Shown one piece after another: positions 7,242 through 15,123 of a DNA stretch of 36,074 nucleotides. The stretch covers positions 1-36,074 of the forward strand of contig JAERRW010000047.1 of assembly GCA_016735235.1 (NCBI GenBank), read 5' to 3'. The DNA is from Sulfurospirillum sp. (GTDB lineage: Bacteria > Campylobacterota > Campylobacteria > Campylobacterales > Sulfurospirillaceae). The notes below the pieces were generated by a model. That model saw only the letters and a list, made by a program, of their open reading frames with translations, ran no database searches and had not been told where the DNA came from. Position numbers and translations under genes: made by a program. Numbering within the stretch: position 1 is the stretch's first letter; each line of letters starts with the position of its first letter.

Positions 7242-8083
7242 AATATATAGGAGCACATGTAAGTGCGAGTGGTGGAGTTTTTAACGCACCTATAAATGCG
7301 ACTAAAATAGGTGCAAAAGCATTTGCATTTTTTACAAAAAATCAACGACAATGGAGAGCAAAAGAGTTAGATAGTAAAACAATATTTAAATTTAAAGAGG
7401 AGTTGGAGAAATCTGAAATACTTCCAAGACATGTATTGCCTCATGATAGTTATCTTATAAATTTAGGGCACCCGGAAGATGAAAAAAGAGAAAAATCACT
7501 TAATGCTTTCATAGATGAACTAAAGCGTTGTGAACAGCTAGGACTTGATAGATTAAATTTTCATCCAGGAAGTCATTTAAAACTCATTAGCGAAGATAAC
7601 TGTTTAGAGCTTATTAGCGACTCTTTAAATGAGGCTTTGCGTCAAACATGTGGTGTAAAACTAGTAGTTGAAAATACAGCAGGGCAAGGCAGTAATATGG
7701 GTTACAAAATTGAGCATTTAGGTTATTTGATTAATAACTCCATAGATAAGTCCCGAATAGGTGTCTGTATTGATACATGTCATCTGTTTGTCTCTGGTTA
7801 TGATTTACGATCTGTAGAAGTATATAAAGAAACTATGAATAAATTTGATACAATAGTAGGATTTAATTATTTAATGGGTATGCATCTAAATGATTCAAAA
7901 CCAGCTCTTGGAGCTAAAGTAGATAGACACCACTCCATAGGAGAGGGGAAATTGGGCATTGAAGCATTTAATCTTATTATGAATGATGATAGAATAGACG
8001 ATATACCTATGGTGCTTGAAACCATAGATAATACTATATGGGATCAAGAGATTAAATTACTTTATAGTTTAATCAACAAATAG
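7238..8083 (+). CDS. nfo: Endonuclease IV (AP endonuclease)
   Basis: A 281-residue cytosolic repair enzyme that cuts DNA 5' of abasic sites and removes blocked 3' ends. All nine metal ligands of the trinuclear zinc site known from E. coli Nfo are present at the same numbers: H69, H109, E145, D179, H182, H216, D229, H231, E261. The signatures [20 protein letters not shown] and DRHHSIGEG are intact. It starts inside the stop of the lipoprotein gene, and the FadL-like gene follows 18 bases after its stop, so all three could share a transcript. Confidence 0.97.
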   Translation: MKYIGAHVSASGGVFNAPINATKIGAKAFAFFTKNQRQWRAKELDSKTIFKFKEELEKSEILPRHVLPHDSYLINLGHPEDEKREKSLNAFIDELKRCEQLGLDRLNFHPGSHLKLISEDNCLELISDSLNEALRQTCGVKLVVENTAGQGSNMGYKIEHLGYLINNSIDKSRIGVCIDTCHLFVSGYDLRSVEVYKETMNKFDTIVGFNYLMGMHLNDSKPALGAKVDRHHSIGEGKLGIEAFNLIMNDDRIDDIPMVLETIDNTIWDQEIKLLYSLINK

Positions 8084-8101
8084 AGTTTTATAGGACAAAA
8101 T

Positions 8102-9382
8102 ATGAATAATTATTTAAAAGGCATAATGATGCTTAATCTTAGTACTATAATACTAAGTGCCTCAGGATTTAAAATTGCAGAACAATCATTAAATTCAAGT
8201 GCCATGAATGGGGCTAATATAGCTAGTGCAAATGGAGCGGATGCTAGTTATTATAATCCTGCAAACATGGTTTGGATGGACAGAAGAGCTGAAATTGAGA
8301 CGGCTATTATGATCAGAAATTTTAGAGATGCTAAATATAAAGATATTGATCCTGACTTTAATGGGAAATCAGAGGCACATAATGTTTATACTCCTACCTT
8401 TCACTATATTTCACAAGCAACATCTGAAAATTTAAGATTTGGTTTTTCTTTAGTAGAGTCTGGTGCTATCTCGGAGAAATGGGGTAGTCCTCGTCAAATG
8501 CTAGAAGCAGAAGATGTTAATATAAGAATTATGGAGTTAAATCCAACAGCTAGTTATAAAATACATGATAAATTGGCAGTGGGTTTTGGGTTAAGAGGAG
8601 TCTATACTCAAGGAGCTATGAAAACACGAAATGAATCAGAAGAGACTTTGATTAATGGAGATTTGTATCAAAATGAGATAAACTTTGATTCAATTGATGT
8701 AGGATACAACCTTGCAGTAAGCTATAAACCAACAAGAAATTTAGTTTTTTCATCGACTTATCGCTCTGAAGTTGATTTAACAGTCGAAGGGGATGCAAAA
8801 GGGTGGACACAAGAAAGAGTTCCGACAAATTCTAAAAAAGAAAATTTTAATACTAGTGCATCAACTCGAGTTACTTCTCCTGCAACTTTATCATTGGCAA
8901 CAGCCTATACTATGGCAGAATCTACAGGTGAAATAACAATTGAATTTGTATATGAGAGGACATATTGGTCTTCATATGATAGTTTGGAATTTAAATTTGA
9001 TGATGCTACGGTTGATAGATACTTTGGATCTGTTGCTCCTAGAGATTGGAAAGATACTACTGCCTACCGTGTAGGTGGCTCTTTTCAAGCAACGAATGAT
9101 TTAAAATTGATGATAGGTTTTGCACTAGATGAAAGCCCTGTTCCAGCAGAAAATTTTTCATTTATCCTGCCAGACAGTGATGCGAAACTCTATTCAACAG
9201 GTTTTGAATATAGAGTAAATGATGATATAAAACTAGGCTTAGCTTATCAATACAAAAAGAGAGAAGAGGTAACAATAGTAAATGAACCTTCTACAGATTC
9301 TCATGAAACAAAGCCTATTAATGGAGTATTTGAAAATAGTGCAGACCACCTTCTTTTGATGTCAATGAGTTATATTTTTTAA
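8102..9382 (+). CDS. FadL/TodX-family outer-membrane transport protein
   Basis: This 426-residue beta-barrel protein carries hydrophobic compounds such as long-chain fatty acids or aromatic compounds across the outer membrane. A signal peptide ends near residue 20. It is followed by the FadL hatch motif (SGFKIAEQSLNSSAMNG, then ASYYNPANMVWM). Alternating strands run through the rest, and the chain ends LLLMSMSYIF with a terminal phenylalanine, the usual outer-membrane assembly signal. AGGA at 8092-8095 precedes the ATG. The substrate cannot be told. Confidence 0.9.
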   Translation: MNNYLKGIMMLNLSTIILSASGFKIAEQSLNSSAMNGANIASANGADASYYNPANMVWMDRRAEIETAIMIRNFRDAKYKDIDPDFNGKSEAHNVYTPTFHYISQATSENLRFGFSLVESGAISEKWGSPRQMLEAEDVNIRIMELNPTASYKIHDKLAVGFGLRGVYTQGAMKTRNESEETLINGDLYQNEINFDSIDVGYNLAVSYKPTRNLVFSSTYRSEVDLTVEGDAKGWTQERVPTNSKKENFNTSASTRVTSPATLSLATAYTMAESTGEITIEFVYERTYWSSYDSLEFKFDDATVDRYFGSVAPRDWKDTTAYRVGGSFQATNDLKLMIGFALDESPVPAENFSFILPDSDAKLYSTGFEYRVNDDIKLGLAYQYKKREEVTIVNEPSTDSHETKPINGVFENSADHLLLMSMSYIF

Positions 9383-9411
9383 GAGGTTTTAATTTCTTTT
9401 ATCTTTTATTA

Positions 9412-9420
9412 TGGTAAAAT
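9412..9420 (+). promoter_or_regulatory. Probable extended -10 promoter for the AAA+ ATPase gene
   Basis: TGGTAAAAT lies 35 bases before the TTG start, in the gap after the FadL-like gene. No clear -35 is visible. It matches the TATGnTAAAAT pattern seen before two other genes in this window. Confidence 0.45.
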
Positions 9421-9455
9421 GCGACAATAAATTTAATTTTTATGAAAGGCATTAA

Positions 9456-11180
9456 TTGCACTACTTAGTAGATTTTTTAGATAGTAAACATGTTGAAAAA
9501 AGTATTATTTTTGAACATCTTAAATCGACTATAGAGGAAGCTAATCTCCTTAAAGAGATAACAAAACAGTATATTGATGGAAATGCTGAAATTTTAGTTT
9601 TAGATACTCTTGTAACTCTCTTTGGAGATAAAAAATATAATCATATCAAACAGCTATATTTAGTAAAAAATTTACTCGATCAAGGCTGGATAACTCTTGG
9701 GGCTTTTATTAATTTTAAAACTGCAGAAACTTCAACTCTAAAACTTTTAAATACTACAGTAACCCTTAGTAGTGGGTTTTTAAAACTTATAGAAGATGGC
9801 AGTTTAGATATGGAGTTGCCAGAGATTACCCCTTATAAAGACCACCTAGAGTATCTAAAAGATCAATTTTTAAGAATAGGAATATATCAAAAACTTAGTA
9901 TAAATAAACAAAATGCAATAAGCATAAACAACACAACAATAAAACTTAAACTTTTAGAAAAAAGAATATTGACAAGAGTAGAATCTAGTGAAATAGAAAT
10001 AGCCATAGAGAAAATCTTTTTAGATTACAGTTTAAATGAAAAAGAACAAGTTATATTTTTAGCTCTTTTAAAAGAGGAGTATGCGAGCGATAATGAATCA
10101 TTAAGAGACATGAATACACTAGTTAATTTAATAAGCATAGATGATTATGAAAAGATAAAAAATAGAGCTTTACTTGAAGAGGGCTCAAAGCTTATTGAAG
10201 ATGAAATTATAGATTATGATGAGATGCTCAATGGTTTTGGAGGGGTTTCAAGAAGTTTTTTCATAAGTGAAGAGTTACTTCAAAAAATCATGAATCCAAA
10301 TAAAGATAAAAAGATAAAAAAGATAAAATTGGACATGCTTATACAGAAGCAAGATATTTTTGAATTAATTGACCCTAAAACAACACTAGATGATATAATT
10401 TTAAGTAACAAGACAAAAGAACTTTTAGATAATCTACTCAAGCAAGTAGATAAAAATGTAATAAGACTCTTAAGAGAGTGGGGAGTTAAAGAGAGGCGTG
10501 GTGGAATAGATGCTAAAATTATATTTTATGGTTCCCCGGGAACTGGCAAAACTGTAACCGCACACTCCTTGGCAAAGTCTATGAAAAAAAGAGTTTTAAG
10601 TTTTGATTGTTCTAAAATACTCTCTAAATATGTAGGAGAGAGTGAGCAAAATGTAAGGGCAATTTTTGATACTTTTAGAGACTTATCAAAAAAAACAAAA
10701 ACAGAACCTGTTTTACTATTAAATGAAGCTGATCAATTTTTAAGTTCCCGCACTACAGACAACTCTAGTGGAATCGATAAAATGCACAACCAAATGCAAA
10801 ATATATTTTTAGAACAAATAGAGAAGTTTGATGGGGTTTTAATAGCAACTACAAATTTATTAGAAACTATAGATAGTGCATTTTCAAGACGCTTTGATTA
10901 TAAAATAGCATTTGAGAGACCTTCACAATCACAAAGAGTTTTACTTTGGCAAAAACTTCTTCCTAAAAGTGCAGTTTATGAAAATAATTTTTCTATAGAC
11001 AAGCTAGCAAAGCATAATCTTAGCGGAGGTCAGATAAAATTAGTATTAAACAATTGTGCTTTGAGAGTTGCAATAAAAGAAAAGCCAATATTTAACATGG
11101 AGGATTTTGAAAATGTTATAATAAGAGAAAAGGCAAGTGTTTTTGGTGAAGAGAAGTTAATGGGGTTTGTTTCGGTATAA
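9456..11180 (+). CDS. AAA+ ATPase with long N-terminal domain (Cj0377-like)
   Basis: A 574-residue protein. The last 250 residues are a CDC48/FtsH-type AAA+ module: Walker A GSPGTGKT at 359-366, YVGESEQNV, Walker B LLLNEADQF with N423-E424, sensor IATTNL, arginine-finger region FSRRFD, and sensor-2 LSGGQIKLV. The usual Walker B aspartate is asparagine; the catalytic glutamate is kept. The first 310 residues are mostly helical and match no domain I know. I read the start as TTG 9456 because GAAAGGC lies six bases upstream and no ATG fits. From memory it resembles Campylobacter Cj0377. The role is unknown; an unfoldase or remodelling function is inferred. Confidence 0.85.
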   Translation: MHYLVDFLDSKHVEKSIIFEHLKSTIEEANLLKEITKQYIDGNAEILVLDTLVTLFGDKKYNHIKQLYLVKNLLDQGWITLGAFINFKTAETSTLKLLNTTVTLSSGFLKLIEDGSLDMELPEITPYKDHLEYLKDQFLRIGIYQKLSINKQNAISINNTTIKLKLLEKRILTRVESSEIEIAIEKIFLDYSLNEKEQVIFLALLKEEYASDNESLRDMNTLVNLISIDDYEKIKNRALLEEGSKLIEDEIIDYDEMLNGFGGVSRSFFISEELLQKIMNPNKDKKIKKIKLDMLIQKQDIFELIDPKTTLDDIILSNKTKELLDNLLKQVDKNVIRLLREWGVKERRGGIDAKIIFYGSPGTGKTVTAHSLAKSMKKRVLSFDCSKILSKYVGESEQNVRAIFDTFRDLSKKTKTEPVLLLNEADQFLSSRTTDNSSGIDKMHNQMQNIFLEQIEKFDGVLIATTNLLETIDSAFSRRFDYKIAFERPSQSQRVLLWQKLLPKSAVYENNFSIDKLAKHNLSGGQIKLVLNNCALRVAIKEKPIFNMEDFENVIIREKASVFGEEKLMGFVSV

Positions 11181-11181
11181 T
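11176..11181 (+). promoter_or_regulatory. Candidate -10 for the nuo operon
   Basis: A perfect TATAAT overlaps the stop of the preceding ATPase gene, 46 bases before the nuoA ATG. No convincing -35 accompanies it. The nuo genes could instead be read from the ATPase promoter, since no terminator separates the two. Confidence 0.35.
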
Positions 11182-11226
11182 AATAAAACGGAACTTTTGA
11201 TAGTTCAATACATGTAAGGATTTTAT

Positions 11227-11625
11227 ATGACACAATTGTCGCATATGGATTTTGCTCATCCCTATTTTGGAGCATTTTTTCTTTTAATATTTGGTTTTGT
11301 TGTATTTTATGGGATTACTATTTTAGCAAGAGTAGTCTCAAGAAAAATGGCTAGGCTTGATACTGAAAAATTGAAACTCTCTATTTATGAGTGCGGTCCA
11401 GAAGTTAGTAAGCAACCTAACAAAATTTCGGCTCATTTCTACCTTTTTGCTCTTTTATTTATACTGTTTGATGTAGAGATTATATTTATGTTTCCATGGG
11501 CGGTAAACTTTAAAGTTCTCGGTTGGTTTGGTTTTCTTGAGATGATACTTTTTATTGGACTTCTCACAATTGGTTTTATATATGCATGGAAAAAAGGAGC
11601 GCTTGAATGGCACAGCATAAGATAA
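11227..11625 (+). CDS. nuoA: Complex I subunit NuoA
   Basis: A membrane subunit of the proton-pumping complex I, 132 residues with three membrane helices. The conserved loop [12 protein letters not shown] and the following acidic helix [15 protein letters not shown] are the family hallmarks; this loop lies at the junction of the quinone site and the membrane arm. It opens the nuo operon, and its last 19 bases overlap the nuoB start. Confidence 0.96.
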   Translation: MTQLSHMDFAHPYFGAFFLLIFGFVVFYGITILARVVSRKMARLDTEKLKLSIYECGPEVSKQPNKISAHFYLFALLFILFDVEIIFMFPWAVNFKVLGWFGFLEMILFIGLLTIGFIYAWKKGALEWHSIR

Positions 11626-12116
11626 ATTATCTTAGTGAGGGTGGCTTACCTGTCGCTCTTACAACAGTAGATAAACTCGTTCAGTGGGGCAGAAGTAATT
11701 CACTATGGCCCATGACATATGGATTAGCATGTTGTGCTATTGAGATGATGGCAACAGGAGCTAGTAGATACGACTTTGATAGATTTGGAACTATTTTTAG
11801 AGCTAGTCCTCGACAATCTGATGTTCTTATAATAGCAGGCACTTTAACAAAAAAACACTCTCCTTTTATGAGAAGACTTTATGACCAAATGAGCGAACCT
11901 AAATGGGTTATTAGTATGGGAAGTTGTGCAAATACCGGCGGAATGTTTAATACATATGCAACAGTCCAAGGAGCAGATAGAATTATACCAGTTGATATTT
12001 ATCTTCCCGGTTGTGCACCTCGTCCAGAATCTTTACAGTATGCTCTTATGCTTCTTCAAAAGAAAGTAAGAACTCAAAGTTGTTCAAACAAATTAAAACC
12101 TAAGAGGTTAGTGTAA
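11607..12116 (+). CDS. nuoB: Complex I subunit NuoB (cluster N2)
   Basis: The peripheral-arm subunit that carries [4Fe-4S] cluster N2, the last electron carrier before quinone. All four ligands are present: the adjacent pair C42-C43 in [11 protein letters not shown]107 in MGSCANTGG, and C136 in LPGCAPRPE. The protein has 169 residues, the normal length. AAGGAG upstream of ATG 11607 supports a start inside the nuoA end. The stop overlaps the nuoC ATG in a TAATG. Confidence 0.97.
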   Translation: MAQHKINYLSEGGLPVALTTVDKLVQWGRSNSLWPMTYGLACCAIEMMATGASRYDFDRFGTIFRASPRQSDVLIIAGTLTKKHSPFMRRLYDQMSEPKWVISMGSCANTGGMFNTYATVQGADRIIPVDIYLPGCAPRPESLQYALMLLQKKVRTQSCSNKLKPKRLV

Positions 12117-12913
12117 TGAGAGAATATTCAGACAAAAAAAATAGACAAGCGAAAGCTTATTATAGTGATAGGTTTTATCTCTCGCCTCAAGTTCCTAAAG
12201 AAAAAGTCGACACAGATAATATTTTTTTAAAAGATATAAAATCTTTAGAATCTTTATTTGTTATAAAAGAAGCATATATTCAAAAGGGGCAACTTGTAGT
12301 ATATATAAGTGCAAAAGATAATTTAAAAGTGATGAAATTTTTAAAAAATAAACTAAAATATAACTTCTTAAGCGACATTAGTGCAGTTGATTGGCTAGCT
12401 AAAAGTGGGGAGTTTGAAATATTTTATCAGATGCTTTCAACTTCTAAGAGAAAAAGAATGAGAGTAAAATTTTTTATAAAAGAAAAAGAAGAGATAAAAA
12501 GCGTTACAAGTATATATAAAAGTGCCGATTGGGCGGAAAGAGAGATGTACGACATGTTTGGTGTGAGAATTACAGGACACCATTTTATGAAAAGAATTCT
12601 TATGCCAGATGATTGGCATGATCATCCACTTCGTAAAACTTATCCACTTATTGGTGATGAAGAGGCTCAATGGTATGAGATAGATAAAATTTTTGGACGA
12701 GAATATAGAGATGTCATAGGTCCCGAAGAGAGAGATTGTGCAAAAATAGTAGAAAAAGATACACATAGATTTGCAAGAATTAAACATGAAGTTCCTTTTG
12801 GAACTAAATACAGCAGTGAAGAGACCCAAACGGAGTATCAAGAAGAAGGCGGTATTCCAATTGTTAGAAAGCTTAAAAAATCAGATGTTAAAATACTAAA
12901 AGAGAGACCATAG
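12116..12913 (+). CDS. nuoC: Complex I subunit NuoC (30 kDa)
   Basis: A peripheral-arm structural subunit of 265 residues. The 30-kDa signature is clear: [17 protein letters not shown], then [19 protein letters not shown]. It is separate from NuoD here, not fused as in E. coli. A C-terminal tail of some 65 residues after the signature ([15 protein letters not shown] onward) is longer than in many bacteria. It helps hold the NuoB/NuoD quinone module. Confidence 0.95.
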   Translation: MREYSDKKNRQAKAYYSDRFYLSPQVPKEKVDTDNIFLKDIKSLESLFVIKEAYIQKGQLVVYISAKDNLKVMKFLKNKLKYNFLSDISAVDWLAKSGEFEIFYQMLSTSKRKRMRVKFFIKEKEEIKSVTSIYKSADWAEREMYDMFGVRITGHHFMKRILMPDDWHDHPLRKTYPLIGDEEAQWYEIDKIFGREYRDVIGPEERDCAKIVEKDTHRFARIKHEVPFGTKYSSEETQTEYQEEGGIPIVRKLKKSDVKILKERP

Positions 12914-12915
12914 AT

Positions 12916-14142
12916 ATGCAAAAAGTAAATAGACTTCAACCATTTTTTGAGAACTTGGTATTTGAGAGAGAAGATAATCATATGATTGTAAACTTTGGTC
13001 CACAACATCCTAGTTCACATGGACAACTTCGTCTTATACTTGAGCTTGATGGCGAGTTGGTTACAAAAGCAGTTCCTGACATAGGATACCTTCATCGTGG
13101 AATGGAGAAGATGGCAGAAAACATGATATACAATGAATTTCTACCAACGACAGATCGCATGGACTATATAGCACCAACTTCAAATAATTATGGTTTTTCT
13201 TTAGCTGTTGAAAAGTTGATAGGGCTTGATGTTCCAAGACGTGCAAAAGTTATTAGAATGATGCTTTTAGAACTTTCTCGTATTACTTCACACTTATTTT
13301 GGATAGCGACACATGCACTTGATGTTGGAGCAATGACCGTTTTCTTGTATGCGTTTAGAGAGCGTGAGTATGCGATGGATCTTTTTGAAGATTATTGTGG
13401 TGCTAGATTGACTCATTCTGCAATTCGTATTGGTGGAGTTCCGCTTGACCTTCCAAAAGATTGGATAAACTCTTTAATAAAATTTATTAATAAAATGCCC
13501 GCAGCTCTTGCTACTTATGAGGGTTTGCTTGATCAAAACCGTATTTGGAAAATGAGACTCGAAAATGTTGGTGTTATTAGTCCAGAAATGGCTCAAAGCT
13601 GGGGATGTTCTGGTCCCATGTTAAGAGGAAGTGGCATAGCTTGGGATATTAGAAAAGAAGAACCTTATGAACTTTATGATGAAGTAGAGTTTGATGTTCC
13701 AGTAACCAATAGATGTGATTGTTATGGAAGATATAAAATTTACATGCAAGAGATGAGGGAGTCATTAAAAATACTAAAACAACTTATACCAATGCACAAA
13801 GAGACAACCCCGGAAATAATGGCAGATGCACCAAAATATATTTCAGCTCCTAAAGAGCAGATAATGACTCAAAATTACTCTTTAATGCAACATTTTGTTC
13901 TTATAACTCAAGGCATGAGACCTCCAGTTGGTGAGGTTTATGTTGTAACTGAATCCCCAAAGGGTGAACTTGGATTTTATATAAACTCACAAGGCGACCC
14001 ATATCCATATAGACTTAAGGTAAGAACACCGAGTTTTTGGCATACAAGTATTTTTCAAGATCTTCTTCCTGGACAGTACTTAGCCGATGTTGTTACTATA
14101 ATTGGTAATGCAAATATTGTATTTGGCGAAATAGATAGATAG
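12916..14142 (+). CDS. nuoD: Complex I subunit NuoD (49 kDa)
   Basis: The 408-residue subunit that forms most of the quinone-reduction pocket together with NuoB. It shows the family blocks [14 protein letters not shown] (with the quinone-site histidine), [27 protein letters not shown] and the C-terminal end [17 protein letters not shown]. The hydrogenase-type nickel cysteines are absent, as expected for this subunit. It starts two bases after the nuoC stop. Confidence 0.97.
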   Translation: MQKVNRLQPFFENLVFEREDNHMIVNFGPQHPSSHGQLRLILELDGELVTKAVPDIGYLHRGMEKMAENMIYNEFLPTTDRMDYIAPTSNNYGFSLAVEKLIGLDVPRRAKVIRMMLLELSRITSHLFWIATHALDVGAMTVFLYAFREREYAMDLFEDYCGARLTHSAIRIGGVPLDLPKDWINSLIKFINKMPAALATYEGLLDQNRIWKMRLENVGVISPEMAQSWGCSGPMLRGSGIAWDIRKEEPYELYDEVEFDVPVTNRCDCYGRYKIYMQEMRESLKILKQLIPMHKETTPEIMADAPKYISAPKEQIMTQNYSLMQHFVLITQGMRPPVGEVYVVTESPKGELGFYINSQGDPYPYRLKVRTPSFWHTSIFQDLLPGQYLADVVTIIGNANIVFGEIDR

Positions 14143-14152
14143 GAGACAAAAT

Positions 14153-14386
14153 ATGCAAAGACACGATTTAAGACATTTAAAAAATGATTTTTATGGAAGA
14201 ATGCTAGAGATTGTAGATGAGTCTATGACCAATGAAGTATCTATTTTTATATTTGAAATTGGTGATTTCAAGTCAGTTCAAAAGAGTGCAGATATAATCA
14301 AAAATGCTAAACATACACTTATGAACTCAATAAAATTTAATGAAGTAGATTGGACTATAGTAGTTAAAAAAGGAGAAGATACATGA
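14153..14386 (+). CDS. Small protein in the NuoE position (Cj1575c-like)
   Basis: A 77-residue protein where other bacteria have nuoE. It contains no cysteine, so it cannot hold the N1a [2Fe-2S] cluster and is not a NuoE homologue. Campylobacter and Helicobacter have an unrelated short protein at this place (Cj1575c in C. jejuni), and experimental work there ties complex I to flavodoxin rather than NADH. The sequence is mixed alpha/beta with no motif I know. Its last four bases overlap the next start (ATGA), so the two are coupled. An adaptor role for a soluble electron donor is inferred. Confidence 0.8.
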   Translation: MQRHDLRHLKNDFYGRMLEIVDESMTNEVSIFIFEIGDFKSVQKSADIIKNAKHTLMNSIKFNEVDWTIVVKKGEDT

Positions 14387-15123
14387 GTCATGATTTTGTT
14401 ATGGTGATAGGCACAACACTTTCATATGATAATCCAACACTATTAAATGAGATAAAAAAATCTAATATTGCTCTACTTTCTGTAATGGAAGACATAGGCT
14501 TAATGGATAGCATAAAACTCTTTACCAAGTATGAAGTAGGAAGTGAAGAGGGAGTAGTAGCGATTCTTGCAAAAGAGTTTCTAAAAGATATAGATTTACC
14601 AAAGGAGATACAAAACTATTTTAATAACTTAGATGAGGGCTATATAAGTGCGGAGACAAATATAGGAAATGAGGAGATAGAAGAGTTGCACTCAATGCTT
14701 AAAAACTCTTCAAATCCACTTATTATTTTTGGAAAAGATATTTTTTTAAGCTCAAGAATAAAAAATATCTCAAAACTAATAAATCTTATAAAAAAATATA
14801 GTAATATTAAAATAAAATGTTTAGATGAGTTAAAATCTAATCAAATAGCCTCTATAGAAAAAATAGAAGAGTTAAAGAGTTTTGATGGAACTATTGTATT
14901 TGAGTACAACTCTACTAAAGATAGAGATTTACTTATTGGTTCAGCCCAATTTGCAATTGCAGCAAAAATTCAAGACAAACAAGCGATAGTTGTAAAAAAT
15001 CAAAATAGAGAGTTTAAACTTGATACAAGGTTAAAAGGCACAATTGCTTTGATGGCAAATGAGACTAAAGAAGACTCATATAGATTTGAAGTAGAAAAAA
15101 TCATAAAGAGAGAAGTGCAATGA
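14383..15123 (+). CDS. Protein in the NuoF position, NuoG C-domain paralogue (Cj1574c-like)
   Basis: A 246-residue protein in the nuoF slot. It has none of the NuoF features: no glycine-rich FMN/NADH site and only one cysteine, so no N3 cluster. It instead resembles the C-terminal half of the NuoG encoded next door. VMVIGTTLSYDNP (6-18) matches VISIGTALKTDSP near NuoG 380. VGSEEGVVAIL matches VGAEEAVLYLI, with LPKEIQNYF against LPDKIANYI. LIIFGKDIF, KNISKLINLIKKY match LIAGEDLY, KNLAKILGLIQKY near NuoG 505-535. It therefore probably carries part of the same fold and docks in the peripheral arm. It overlaps nuoG by four bases. Confidence 0.82.
   Translation: MSHDFVMVIGTTLSYDNPTLLNEIKKSNIALLSVMEDIGLMDSIKLFTKYEVGSEEGVVAILAKEFLKDIDLPKEIQNYFNNLDEGYISAETNIGNEEIEELHSMLKNSSNPLIIFGKDIFLSSRIKNISKLINLIKKYSNIKIKCLDELKSNQIASIEKIEELKSFDGTIVFEYNSTKDRDLLIGSAQFAIAAKIQDKQAIVVKNQNREFKLDTRLKGTIALMANETKEDSYRFEVEKIIKREVQ

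Noticed and set aside
10311-10326. Short AAAGATAAAAAGATAAAA-like tract in the AAA+ gene as a contingency repeat
   Set aside because: It is only two or three imperfect units in a lysine-rich linker and ordinary for AT-rich coding sequence.
14153-15123. Truncated or mutated nuoE and nuoF
   Set aside because: The two genes are intact and coupled and share no cluster or flavin motif with NuoE/NuoF, so they are replacements and not decayed copies.
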